Shown: positions 6,232-13,111 of the stretch, one piece after another | Layout: each line of letters starts with the position of its first letter | Position numbering within the stretch: position 1 is the stretch's first letter | Virus record (IMG/VR): IMGVR_UViG_3300020123_000351 | Location: 1-27,033 of that record | Origin: a virus | Reading direction: 5' to 3' (one strand) | DNA: 27,033 nucleotides | Made by a program: the position numbers and the translations under genes | The notes under the pieces: model-generated | Seen by the model: the letters and a program-made list of their open reading frames with translations, nothing else | Told to the model about the DNA's origin: nothing | The model's database searches: none

Positions 6232-6273
6232 AAAAACACTGAGTTTGACAGCCGGTTGTAAAACCGTTTTACA
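6232..6273 (+). promoter_or_regulatory. Promoter/operator with TGTAAAACCGTTTTACA palindrome
   Basis: The gap 6223-6303 precedes the portal operon. AAAAACACTGAG (6232-6243) is followed by a perfect -35 TTGACA (6245-6250). The 17-base palindrome TGTAAAACCGTTTTACA (6257-6273) then fills the spacer and the expected -10 site (TTTACA, 6268-6273). AGGAAA before 6304 is the SD. AAAAACACTGAG and the palindrome recur in opposite orientation at 13128-13172. A repressor bound here would block transcription of the head operon. Confidence 0.6.
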
Positions 6274-6303
6274 CACACCTGTACACTACCAGGAAACGCC
6301 CTA

Positions 6304-6609
6304 ATGAATGCCATCCCGGTGGACCAATTCACTCCTCAGGTTGCCGCGGTGCCTCCTCCTCGCGTCCAGGCCGCTCAGCAGTTCCTGTTTTGGTTTCATC
6401 AGGGTCGGGCCATGCCGGTTATGGGATTTGACCAACGACCGGCCGATCCCCCTGACCCGACGGCAAAGGAGAAGGCCGCTTACGAGTCAGCATTGGACGT
6501 CATGCGACTCTACTTTTCGGGCGAGATGGACTATGGCGACTCGCCCCCGGCGTCTCACATTGGCGGTGATGATAATCCCGAGTCTCCAGCACCAGTTCCG
6601 GTGAGCTAA
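6304..6609 (+). CDS. Hypothetical protein (101 aa), portal-operon leader gene
   Basis: Starts at ATG 6304 with AGGAAA 8 bases upstream, and ends TAATG sharing one base with the portal start. Residues 1-45 (MNAIPVDQFTPQVAAVPPPR, QFLFWFHQGRAMPVMGFD) are proline-rich then aromatic. The middle has a helix (AKEKAAYESALDVMRLYFSG) and the C-terminus is acidic/proline-rich (GGDDNPESPAPVPVS). It may help head assembly because of its coupling to the portal. No family recognised. Confidence 0.6.
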   Translation: MNAIPVDQFTPQVAAVPPPRVQAAQQFLFWFHQGRAMPVMGFDQRPADPPDPTAKEKAAYESALDVMRLYFSGEMDYGDSPPASHIGGDDNPESPAPVPVS

Positions 6610-8807
6610 TGATTTCCGAACCATCGACCGTTTCGTTCATCGTTGATCAGCAGCTGCGTCAGGTGCAGAACGTCCAGGCCCTGCAACCGATCAACGGGCC
6701 TCAGATCGTCGGCGTGGACGGCTCGAAGACCCCGCCGCAGGTGAATACGATGGTCTCACCCCTCGATGGTGAGCTACCGAAACCATCAACCGTCGGCGAC
6801 GCGTTCTATCGCAAGGCCAGGGAGATTCGCCGCGACCCGACGATCCGCATGGTTCGTGAGTTGGCGATGGCACCGATCCTGATGGCCGAGTGGGAGTTCG
6901 AGGCTGCTGACGACGCTCCTGAGGGGGCAAAGGAACTTATCGAGTCGATCATGGGCGGCCTCAGGCTCCCGCTGCTGCGGTCATCGCTCTGCGGCATGTG
7001 CGACTTCGGATGGCAACCGTTCGAGATCATCGCCGAGCAGCGTCAGGATGGCGTGAGTGCTCCCCGGCTGAAACCGCTGCTGCAGGACATCACCAACATT
7101 CTCGTCAACGCAGCAGACGGTTCATTCTTCGGCCTGCGTCAGACGCCGACGGTCGGCCAGCGCATCGGTTGGATTTACTTACTCGATCAGGAATGCTTCG
7201 TCGTCAGTCAGGACGTCGAGGGAACAAACTGGTACGGCGAGCCGACGCTGCGGTCCGTCGAGAAGACGTACGATGAGGCCGAGGTCGTCAACAAGTCGTC
7301 GCGAAAGTACGACGCGAAGGTCGCCGGAACGCACTGGGTGATCTATTACCCGCTCGGGACCTCGACGTACGAGGGAGTTGATCGAGACAATGGCTGGATC
7401 GCTAAGGACCTTCTAGCCCGGGCCGAGGCAGTCAACGGCATCGCGGTGCCGCGGTCAGTCGTTGACTCACTCGACTCGATGAACGCCGCGATGGCGAACT
7501 CCGAGGCGTCACAGTGGAAGATCGAATTGCTCAGCGACAGCGGCAAAGGTCAGCAGCCGTTTACCGATCGGCAGAAGTATCTCGACGTGCTGAAGGTGCG
7601 GGCGTTCGGTTTCCCTGAGCGAGCGATCCTAGAAGGTCAGTTTGGAACGAAGGCCGAGGCCGAGACTCACGCCGACATGGCGGTCAGCAACGTCGAGGTC
7701 CGTCACGCCCTGCTCTGCCTGCAGTACAACCAGAAGGTCGTCGACCTCATCCTCACTTGGAACTATGGCCCTGACGCCCGTGGCAAGGTGTGGGTCAAGC
7801 CGTCACCGCTCGCCGATGACACCAAGGGATTTTTCCGGCAGGTCTATCTCGCGTTGATCGCCAACCCGCAAGGGTTCATGACCGAAGTCTCGGCACTCGA
7901 CCTCCACCAGATGCGTGAGCGGTTGGGAATGCCCGAGGTTCCGATGATGGAGGCCGGCTACGCTGACCCTTGGGGTGCCGGCATGGTCGACCCGGTGACC
8001 GGTCAGCTGCTCATGACGCCAGATCCCGCGGCTCCGGCCGACCCGATGGCGGTGCCGCAGTTGACGTACGCGATGGCGTTCGACCCGAACGAGCCTCGCG
8101 ACGATCAGGGACGCTGGACGGACGGAGCCGCTCACGATGCGTCTAAGGTCAACATCGATCATTGGGGTAAAATACTCGAAAAGGATGCGAAGCGAGGTAA
8201 GGATCGGCTGAGGTCATTCCTGGCATCGCTCGCGACGGCAAGAGACTTCGGAGAGAAGATTGAAGATTTCCATGAACGCAGAGGACTGACTCATTTCGTT
8301 AGATGGGCCAGGGAAGTTTTGGGAATCAAGCCGACGACATTATCGATGATCGACGACATCGACTCGGCCGCCTCACGAGCCCGCAAGCCGACCGACGCTC
8401 AGCGTGAGGCCGGCAACTACCGCAAAGGGCACGTCACGATTCACGGCCTCGACGTTACCATTGAGACGCCGCGTGGCAAGAAGCGGAAAAAGAAGTGGCC
8501 GAAGCTGCCCGCTCATTACGGCTACTTCAAAGGCACCGAGGGAGCCGACGGTGATCACGTCGACGTGTTCATCGGTCCTCAGCCTCAAGTCGAGGTCGCG
8601 TTCGTCGCCAACATGAAGAACGGCAGCGGTGAGTTCGACGAGCATAAGGTGCTACTCGGGTTCAAGTCACGTAAGAAGGCCGTCGCCTGCCTCCGTGAGG
8701 CGTACGGTGGTGCCGATCACCGCATTGGTAAGGTGCATGCGTTCACGATCCCGGGCCTGAAGCGATGGCTCGCCGGCAACACCGACGTCGCCCTCAGCCA
8801 AAGATAG
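6609..8807 (+). CDS. Portal protein (DUF935/Mu gp29-like) fused to InPase-like domain
   Basis: Residues about 30-460 match DUF935-type portals: AFYRKAREIRRDPTIRMVRE, CDFGWQPFEI, YDAKVAGTHWVIYYPLGT, NGWIAKDLLARAEAVNG, FGFPERAILEGQFGTKAEAE. Portals form the dodecameric ring at the capsid vertex and bind the terminase. After a linker with AMAFDPNEPRDDQGRWT (about 487-503) and a helical stretch, residues about 600-720 form a second domain: YRKGHVTIHGLDVTIE, LPAHYGYFKGTEGADGDHVD, VFIGP, DEHKVLLGF. This is the inorganic-pyrophosphatase-like module seen in phage polyvalent proteins. At 732 residues the protein is far longer than ordinary gp29 homologues (about 500). The C-terminus, DVALSQR, resembles motifs repeated in the protease/scaffold protein. 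Confidence 0.85.
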   Translation: MISEPSTVSFIVDQQLRQVQNVQALQPINGPQIVGVDGSKTPPQVNTMVSPLDGELPKPSTVGDAFYRKAREIRRDPTIRMVRELAMAPILMAEWEFEAADDAPEGAKELIESIMGGLRLPLLRSSLCGMCDFGWQPFEIIAEQRQDGVSAPRLKPLLQDITNILVNAADGSFFGLRQTPTVGQRIGWIYLLDQECFVVSQDVEGTNWYGEPTLRSVEKTYDEAEVVNKSSRKYDAKVAGTHWVIYYPLGTSTYEGVDRDNGWIAKDLLARAEAVNGIAVPRSVVDSLDSMNAAMANSEASQWKIELLSDSGKGQQPFTDRQKYLDVLKVRAFGFPERAILEGQFGTKAEAETHADMAVSNVEVRHALLCLQYNQKVVDLILTWNYGPDARGKVWVKPSPLADDTKGFFRQVYLALIANPQGFMTEVSALDLHQMRERLGMPEVPMMEAGYADPWGAGMVDPVTGQLLMTPDPAAPADPMAVPQLTYAMAFDPNEPRDDQGRWTDGAAHDASKVNIDHWGKILEKDAKRGKDRLRSFLASLATARDFGEKIEDFHERRGLTHFVRWAREVLGIKPTTLSMIDDIDSAASRARKPTDAQREAGNYRKGHVTIHGLDVTIETPRGKKRKKKWPKLPAHYGYFKGTEGADGDHVDVFIGPQPQVEVAFVANMKNGSGEFDEHKVLLGFKSRKKAVACLREAYGGADHRIGKVHAFTIPGLKRWLAGNTDVALSQR

Positions 8808-8811
8808 ACCA

Positions 8812-9129
8812 ATGACCAAGATCATCGTTTGCAAAACTTCCGAGGAATACTTCGCCGATCCGGTGACTCCCGGTCGAGTGTTGCTCCGCGGCTGGAACGG
8901 AACAACCGGACGGCTGATGATCACACTGCCGAACCTAGATAACGGCGGCGTTCATATTCGCCTGCCTGACGTTCCGCACCCTGAAGGATTCCCGTCGTGG
9001 GAAGTCCGCAAAGGCATCTCAGCGGACGGCACGATCACTGACGACCTAACGCTCACGCCGAGCATCGACTGCCAAGGCACAAACCGTTGGCACGGCTACC
9101 TGACCGACGGCTACCTGAAGGAGTGCTAG
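8812..9129 (+). CDS. Hypothetical protein, DUF6527-like (105 aa)
   Basis: Begins 4 bases after the portal stop. The protein is beta-rich: KIIVCKTSEEYFAD, VLLRGWNGTTGRLMITLPN, then DLTLTPSIDCQG and WHGYLTDGYLKEC at the end. The C-terminal 'LTLTPSI-C-G-WHGYL-DG' pattern resembles small phage proteins of the DUF6527 type, in which a similar 'P-S-CHxFI-xG' closes the domain. The match is from memory and partial. Role unknown; the location suggests a head or connector accessory. Confidence 0.5.
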   Translation: MTKIIVCKTSEEYFADPVTPGRVLLRGWNGTTGRLMITLPNLDNGGVHIRLPDVPHPEGFPSWEVRKGISADGTITDDLTLTPSIDCQGTNRWHGYLTDGYLKEC

Positions 9130-9132
9130 ATC

Positions 9133-9639
9133 ATGGACTACTGCGCAGACACCGACATCTTCCTCGCCTTTGGTGAGTCGAACGTTCGCAAATGGGCCGA
9201 CGTCAACAATAACGGCCTCAAATCCGAAATCGACAAACGCATCGCATGGTCGATCAGCAACGCCACCGCTCACCTAAACTCCAAGCTCCATAAGAGTCGC
9301 TATCAATTCCCGCTGTCTGACGATAGCGACATCCCGGCCGACCTCACTCTGATCGCGTCCTTCAAAGCCGGCGTGCTGTTGTACGAGTCTCGCGGCATCA
9401 CTGACATGGGGCCTGACGGAAAGGCGGTGCACTCGCTCAGCTGGCACCGTGATCAGGTCGAGGAGTTTATTCGCGACATTCACTCTCGGCGCCGATTCCT
9501 CATTGGCGTGACGCTGAAAGACGGTGCAGTTGCCGATATTAGCGAAGCACCTGCGATGGTGTGTTTTCCCGACCCGTCGAAAGCTGACAGCGTGACGAAG
9601 CTCGAAGACAACATGATTGACATCGCTCCCAGGCAGTAA
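9133..9639 (+). CDS. DUF1320/Mu gp36-like head-tail connector protein
   Basis: Strong SD AAGGAG 9 bases before ATG 9133. The opening YCADTDIFLAFGESNVRKWA, then NNNGLKSEIDKRIAWSISNA and LHKSRYQFPLSDD with 'IPADLTLIASFKAGVLLYES' matches the DUF1320 pattern: 'YCT-DL-xxFGE', a D/N-rich turn, a helix pair, and a 'Y-LPL' segment with a long helix. Mu gp36-type proteins are adaptor/connector proteins of the head-tail joint. In Mu-like phages this gene lies after the capsid gene; here it lies before the head morphogenesis gene. Confidence 0.75.
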   Translation: MDYCADTDIFLAFGESNVRKWADVNNNGLKSEIDKRIAWSISNATAHLNSKLHKSRYQFPLSDDSDIPADLTLIASFKAGVLLYESRGITDMGPDGKAVHSLSWHRDQVEEFIRDIHSRRRFLIGVTLKDGAVADISEAPAMVCFPDPSKADSVTKLEDNMIDIAPRQ

Positions 9640-9700
9640 TATCTCTAGCCTCCAAACGTGTCGCCTGGATAGAATCACCATCCTCTGAAAGGGGTGGTTC

Positions 9701-10048
9701 ATGTTGGAGTTTTGGACGCGAGTCTTTGAGAAAGACGGCATTCTGGATCGGTTCGGTTTCCCGATCCTGGTGGTCATCGGACTGAGCTTCGCCATTTGGG
9801 CCTCGGTCAGCTGGACGGCAAAGAATATCGCCCAGCCCGTAGCCGCAAAGCACATCATGTTCTTGGAAGCTGAGCAGGAGAAGATGAAGGTCATGGCCGA
9901 TCAGTCCGTGCGTCAAACCGACCAGATGGCAATTCAGTCGGAAGAGCTCCGAAGACAGCGTGAGCTAACCGAGTTGAACACCAAGGTCCTAAGAGAAATC
10001 CGCGATGACCAGAGAAAGTTCCCGGCCGTCGCAGACAGCCCCAAGTAA
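9701..10048 (+). CDS. Membrane-anchored coiled-coil protein (115 aa)
   Basis: GAAAGGGG lies 6 bases before ATG 9701. One transmembrane helix (residues about 20-40, GFPILVVIGLSFAIWASVSW) is followed by a long heptad-rich helix (about 50-105, FLEAEQEKMKVMADQ, QSEELRRQRELTELN, VLREIRDDQRK). Such single-span coiled coils occur among phage lysis accessory proteins (spanin- or XhlA-like) and among other structural accessory proteins; neither is proven. It opens the small-gene block. TAGAAT (9670-9675) is a possible -10 without a good -35. Confidence 0.6.
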   Translation: MLEFWTRVFEKDGILDRFGFPILVVIGLSFAIWASVSWTAKNIAQPVAAKHIMFLEAEQEKMKVMADQSVRQTDQMAIQSEELRRQRELTELNTKVLREIRDDQRKFPAVADSPK

Positions 10049-10064
10049 TCATCTCACCGCCGAA

Positions 10065-10256
10065 ATGACGGACGAAACCATGCCCAGTCCAGCGAAGCAA
10101 CTCCGCCCATATAGCGGTGACGAGTGCTCCGGTTGCGCGGCACTCTCTCAGAGGGTGCAGGCGATCGAGCGTTGGCAGTGGTTCATCTCAGGAGGTATCT
10201 TTGTTGGCGGCTACCTGCTCGGTCATCTTGAGATCCTGAAAAAGTTATTCTTGTAA
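10065..10256 (+). CDS. Small membrane protein (63 aa), start uncertain
   Basis: Start options are ATG at 10005 (inside the previous gene), 10065 or 10080; 10065 avoids a long overlap but none has a good SD. The conserved-looking part is SGDECSGCAALSQRVQAIE, then RWQWFISGGIFVGGYLLGHL and LEILKKLFL: a short helix, one transmembrane span and a basic end. The pattern 'RVQAIERW-TM' recalls XhlA-like haemolysin/holin accessory proteins, but the match is weak. Confidence 0.5.
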   Translation: MTDETMPSPAKQLRPYSGDECSGCAALSQRVQAIERWQWFISGGIFVGGYLLGHLEILKKLFL

Positions 10257-10264
10257 GCCGTCAA

Positions 10265-10693
10265 ATGAACCAGACCACGATACCTCCGACCGCGTTGTTG
10301 CTGAGTGCCGCGATGGGATGGATGTTCTACATTCGCGGACGTCACGCAGTCGGAAACGCGATGCTTGCCATGAGCATCATGGGACTGTGGTCACTTGCGG
10401 TTTTTAATCAGGCCGCTCCCCACTCTCGCGTAATTGCTCCGACGTACCGATCACCGTCGAGAATCTACGCTTCAGAGTTGAAGATCGACGGTCAGTCGGT
10501 GATCGTTTCGACGCTCGATCGATCGAAGCGAGTGTATCATGAGCCCGACTGCTCGTACGTCAGGCTGATGAAGGTCAACGCCCAGGCCGAGAACCACATG
10601 AGGACGTTTCGGTCGAAAGCCGATGCCGAGGCCGCTGGCTTCTCGCCGTGCAGTCGGTGCGTTAAGCGACCAGCGATAGCAGCCACAAACTGA
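10265..10693 (+). CDS. Membrane protein with Ada-like metal-binding C-terminus (142 aa)
   Basis: The N-terminal half has two hydrophobic segments (PTALLLSAAMGWMFYI and NAMLAMSIMGLWSLAVF). The C-terminal part (residues about 88-135) carries VYHEPDCSYV, then FRSKADAEAAGFSPCSRCVK. This is the short zinc-binding module first known from Ada and common at the ends of nucleases and secreted proteins ('H-x3-C ... F-S-x-A-x-AGF-PC-x2-C'). The metal site thus sits on a membrane-anchored protein. A target cannot be named. The 3' end overlaps the small antisense gene at 10662-10826. Confidence 0.6.
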   Translation: MNQTTIPPTALLLSAAMGWMFYIRGRHAVGNAMLAMSIMGLWSLAVFNQAAPHSRVIAPTYRSPSRIYASELKIDGQSVIVSTLDRSKRVYHEPDCSYVRLMKVNAQAENHMRTFRSKADAEAAGFSPCSRCVKRPAIAATN

Positions 10694-10826
10694 GGCACGC
10701 AGAGGCCATTCCGATCACGTAGGCTACGAGTGCCCAGGCCATTCCGGCGCCAAATAATGCCCCGCGGGACTGCCTTAGGGCGTCCAAATCGATATTCGCC
10801 TGTCGGCGGTGAGTCGCGATGTGCAT
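10662..10826 (-). CDS. Small antisense membrane protein (54 aa)
   Basis: A lone minus-strand gene inside the plus-strand structural region. ATG 10826 follows a strong GGAGG (5-base spacing: CCGGAGGCCATT). The product starts MHIATHRRQANIDLDALRQS, followed by a long hydrophobic span: ALFGAGMAWALVAYVIGM, then SACLSLWLLSLVA. It would be a one- or two-helix membrane protein with a basic cytoplasmic N-terminus. It is convergent with the upstream plus-strand gene and overlaps it by 32 bases. A separately controlled accessory gene is likely. Confidence 0.6.
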   Translation of the reverse strand: MHIATHRRQANIDLDALRQSRGALFGAGMAWALVAYVIGMASACLSLWLLSLVA

Positions 10827-10899
10827 AATGGCCTCCGGTTCGCAAATGATGTTAGTTGCAAACCCGGTGCCTTGATATTCTGATTTCGAGGGGTGACCA

Positions 10900-11247
10900 G
10901 TGAGCGATCACGAACTATTGCTGCACATTCACGAGATGCTGCATAATCTGAACAACCCGTTCACCGCGCTGGCGGATCTCGCTAGGCGGGTCGGGAAACT
11001 GGAGGCTAGTCTTATGTCACTGAAGGACGATTTCGATGCGGCGATGAGTTCCATCGACGAGAAGACCACCGACCTCGGTAAGCGAATCGACGCCATCGTC
11101 GCGAAGCTGCAGAATCCGAGCGTCACGCCCGAGGAGAAGACCGCGTTGCTGAATCACCTGACCGCGATCGGCGATACTCTCGACGCGATGGCGAAAGACC
11201 CGGCCAACCCGGTTCCCGAGCCGACGCCGCTCCCGCCGTCGCCCTAA
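10900..11247 (+). CDS. Coiled-coil protein (115 aa)
   Basis: GTG start at 10900 with GAGGGG 8 bases upstream. The body is a long helix with heptad character (MLHNLNNPFTALADLARRVG, KLEASLMSLKDDFDAAMSSI, LGKRIDAIVAKLQ). A helical hairpin (TPEEKTALLNHLTAIGDTLD) and a proline-rich tail, PVPEPTPLPPSP, follow. Such small coiled coils with proline tails are common in phage structural regions, with no known activity. Two intergenic bases at most separate later members of this block, so cotranscription is likely. Confidence 0.6.
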   Translation: MSDHELLLHIHEMLHNLNNPFTALADLARRVGKLEASLMSLKDDFDAAMSSIDEKTTDLGKRIDAIVAKLQNPSVTPEEKTALLNHLTAIGDTLDAMAKDPANPVPEPTPLPPSP

Positions 11248-11261
11248 GGGCCGAGTTTTAA

Positions 11262-11516
11262 TTGGTCATTTTTGTCAATCTCCTGATCGCCTTGGTGCTC
11301 GCAGTCCTTCGGATCGCGGGTCATAAGTCCGAGGCGTTTCAGGCGATTGCCCACATGTACGTCGGCGGACTGTTCGCGTGGTCTGTTTCCGAATACCGCA
11401 TCACGAAGAACAAGTCGCTCGACGCGGCCATCGAGGCGATCTCGATTTTTGTGATCGCGGTCGTCTTGTCGCTGATCGAATTGACCGTGGCACTTTGGCA
11501 AAGGTTTATGGGATAA
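11262..11516 (+). CDS. Small membrane protein (84 aa)
   Basis: Starts at TTG 11262 with AAGGG about 12 bases upstream; the rare start leaves some doubt. Two or three hydrophobic segments: IFVNLLIALVLAVLRIAG (1-20), the mildly hydrophobic AIAHMYVGGLFAWSVSEY (about 28-45), and AIEAISIFVIAVVLSLIELT (about 55-75). A multi-span small membrane protein, holin-like in size and shape, but there is no neighbouring endolysin to support that role. Confidence 0.55.
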   Translation: MVIFVNLLIALVLAVLRIAGHKSEAFQAIAHMYVGGLFAWSVSEYRITKNKSLDAAIEAISIFVIAVVLSLIELTVALWQRFMG

Positions 11517-11519
11517 GTC

Positions 11520-11744
11520 ATGGCCGACGCGATCTCCCAAGACATCCCTAAAAAGAGGTTGGCTGAATTGGTGAAGTTGCTTCCGCTGGTGATCTCGGAC
11601 TGCGCAAATCGTAAAGTGTCATTTGAAAATTCTATGATGGTATTTGGTGCCGGATGGCCTGAACCAGTCACATCCGACGAGGCCCTTGCCATTAGCTCCG
11701 TAACGCCACTGGAATTAATCCGACTACTGAAACGGGGTAAATAA
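11520..11744 (+). CDS. Hypothetical protein (74 aa)
   Basis: ATG 11520 lies 3 bases after the previous stop. The sequence MADAISQDIPKKRLAELVKL, then VISDCANRKVSFENSMMVFG and ISSVTPLELIRLLKRGK is amphipathic-helical without a transmembrane span. The closing motif 'TPLELIRLLKRGK' looks like a small interaction helix. No family recognised. Its place between small membrane proteins suggests a common purpose. Confidence 0.5.
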   Translation: MADAISQDIPKKRLAELVKLLPLVISDCANRKVSFENSMMVFGAGWPEPVTSDEALAISSVTPLELIRLLKRGK

Positions 11745-11746
11745 TC

Positions 11747-11929
11747 ATGAACGCCCGCCAAGCACTCAGCCTTGGAATCGCCGACGTTATTGCCGTGAAA
11801 GGCATCGTACTGACCGACGCGATTATTAAAGCGATTGTCGAAAGCCAACTAAAACAATTGGCGAAGGTTCATCAGGAAAATCCGCAGTCAATTCTCGACG
11901 TGCTGGCGGTGACTCCGGAGAAGAAATGA
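11747..11929 (+). CDS. Small hypothetical protein (60 aa)
   Basis: Starts 2 bases after the previous stop at ATG 11747. The protein (MNARQALSLGIADVIAVKGI, VLTDAIIKAIVESQLKQLAK, VHQENPQSILDVLAVTPEKK) is almost entirely helical. The start 'ARQALSLGIADV' superficially recalls the C-terminus of SppA/ClpP-type peptidases, but no catalytic part exists. Its stop overlaps the next start as ATGA. Confidence 0.5.
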   Translation: MNARQALSLGIADVIAVKGIVLTDAIIKAIVESQLKQLAKVHQENPQSILDVLAVTPEKK

Positions 11930-12027
11930 CCTGGAAGGCAATCGCAATTGCAGAAGGTGTAGTAATCGCCATGGCGATCGCTTGGTTTGCCTTGTCAGTG
12001 TGTTTTCAATGGCTCGACAGTGACTGA
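11926..12027 (+). CDS. Single-span micro-membrane protein (33 aa)
   Basis: A 33-residue product from ATG 11926, overlapping the upstream stop (ATGA). It reads MTWKAIAIAEGVVIAMAIAW, then FALSVCFQWLDSD: a lysine, one transmembrane helix of about 22 residues and an acidic end. Its TGA overlaps the GTG of the next gene by 8 bases. Supported by coupling at both ends and the clean membrane pattern; function unknown. Confidence 0.5.
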   Translation: MTWKAIAIAEGVVIAMAIAWFALSVCFQWLDSD

Positions 12028-12160
12028 ACCGCTTCCGTTAATTAACCAGATGACTCCCGCCGGCCACATCATCACGACGCTTAGTTTCATTGCCCTCGGC
12101 TGCATTTCACTCGCAGCCGTGATTGCGGCGTTTTGTTTGATATTCGGAGGCTTGAGGTAG
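12020..12160 (+). CDS. Single-span micro-membrane protein (46 aa)
   Basis: GTG 12020 overlaps the previous stop by 8 bases. An internal ATG at 12050 is the alternative start. The product MTEPLPLINQMTPAGHIITT, then LSFIALGCISLAAVIAAFCL and IFGGLR has one long transmembrane helix. The final codons carry GGAGG, which serves as the SD of the head morphogenesis gene starting on the next base, so translation is tightly linked. Function unknown. Confidence 0.5.
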   Translation: MTEPLPLINQMTPAGHIITTLSFIALGCISLAAVIAAFCLIFGGLR

Positions 12161-13090
12161 ATGCGGCGAGACCTCCTGGTCGCCCAGGCGATCAAATCCG
12201 ATTCCGACATCACGCGAGTGGAATCGGCCGGCCTGGGGGCATCTCAGCGTTGCCTCGCTCGCATCAGGTCAGGCTTCGCTCGCATGCTCGCCTCTCGCGG
12301 ACATTTTCAGTTCTCGGCCGAGGCCGAGTTACTGAATCACATGGTGCCGGTGATGACTAAGACGCTGGCCGCGGCGAACCTGATGGGTCAGCGTCGGGCG
12401 TTGCTCGCTCAGGAGGCCGCTGGCCTGTATCCGCTGGCTCTCGATCGGTTCAGCGAAGTCATGCGTGACATTCGAGCCGCCGGCCTCGGCCGCAACCTCA
12501 GCCGCCTGCAGCGTGGCTACGCTCGGATGGTTTACGACGCGATGCGTCAGACGGGATCAAAAATCGACGCGATGACCCGGGCCACGATCGCGAGCCTAGT
12601 CGCCGCTCGTGAGCCGCAAGGTCGGGCCATCAAGAAGCTGATGCGGACGCTCGACAAGCTCGGCGTCGGTGATCACTCACAGGCTCAGCTAGAAACGCTT
12701 TACCGCACAGAGACCGCTCGCGCTCACGCCGCCGGCCGCTGGCATCAGGACCGCAAGCGTTGGGATGACGTCTGGGGCTTCTTCTACCTGACGATGCGGG
12801 ATGATCGTGTTCGCCGGACGCACCGCAGTTGGGAGGGAACGACGCTGCCGAAGTCGCACCGATTTTGGCGAGGGCACTGGACGCCGTGCGGTTGGAATTG
12901 CCGCTGTCAGATCGTCACGATCTACAAGACGCCTGGCGTGAGGCCGCCGGCACTCGTCCTGCCTCAGAAGATCGACGGCCGCGTCGCACCGGCTGACGAA
13001 GGGTTCCGCGACAATTGGGGCATCACGATGGGGTCGGCGCTCGAGCTCTCGGACGCGACCGCTATGGCGTTTGATTTTGCCTCGGCGTAG
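12161..13090 (+). CDS. Head morphogenesis protein, Mu gpF/SPP1 gp7-like
   Basis: 309 residues, starting directly after the previous stop with GGAGG 10 bases upstream. The family signature is clear: YRTETARAHAAGRW (about 178-191), then RDDRVRRTHRSWEGTTLP (about 211-228), FWRGHWTPCGWNCRCQIV with the closing C-x4-CRC (about 235-252). These minor capsid proteins bind the portal or DNA inside the prohead and are needed for correct head assembly. The C-terminal end ATAMAFDFASA resembles the AMAFD/ALAYD segments in the portal and protease proteins. Confidence 0.85.
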   Translation: MRRDLLVAQAIKSDSDITRVESAGLGASQRCLARIRSGFARMLASRGHFQFSAEAELLNHMVPVMTKTLAAANLMGQRRALLAQEAAGLYPLALDRFSEVMRDIRAAGLGRNLSRLQRGYARMVYDAMRQTGSKIDAMTRATIASLVAAREPQGRAIKKLMRTLDKLGVGDHSQAQLETLYRTETARAHAAGRWHQDRKRWDDVWGFFYLTMRDDRVRRTHRSWEGTTLPKSHRFWRGHWTPCGWNCRCQIVTIYKTPGVRPPALVLPQKIDGRVAPADEGFRDNWGITMGSALELSDATAMAFDFASA

Positions 13091-13111
13091 GATCACCACA
13101 ACGGGCGTCAG

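Noticed and set aside
9274-9894. Minus-strand open frame of 206 codons across the connector gene
   Set aside because: Opposes DUF1320 and the next membrane protein, both with good SDs; no motif in the antisense product.
11747-11929. Small gene as an SppA/ClpP-type peptidase fragment
   Set aside because: Only a dozen residues resemble the C-terminus of that family, there is no catalytic part, and the gene is neatly coupled as a complete small frame.
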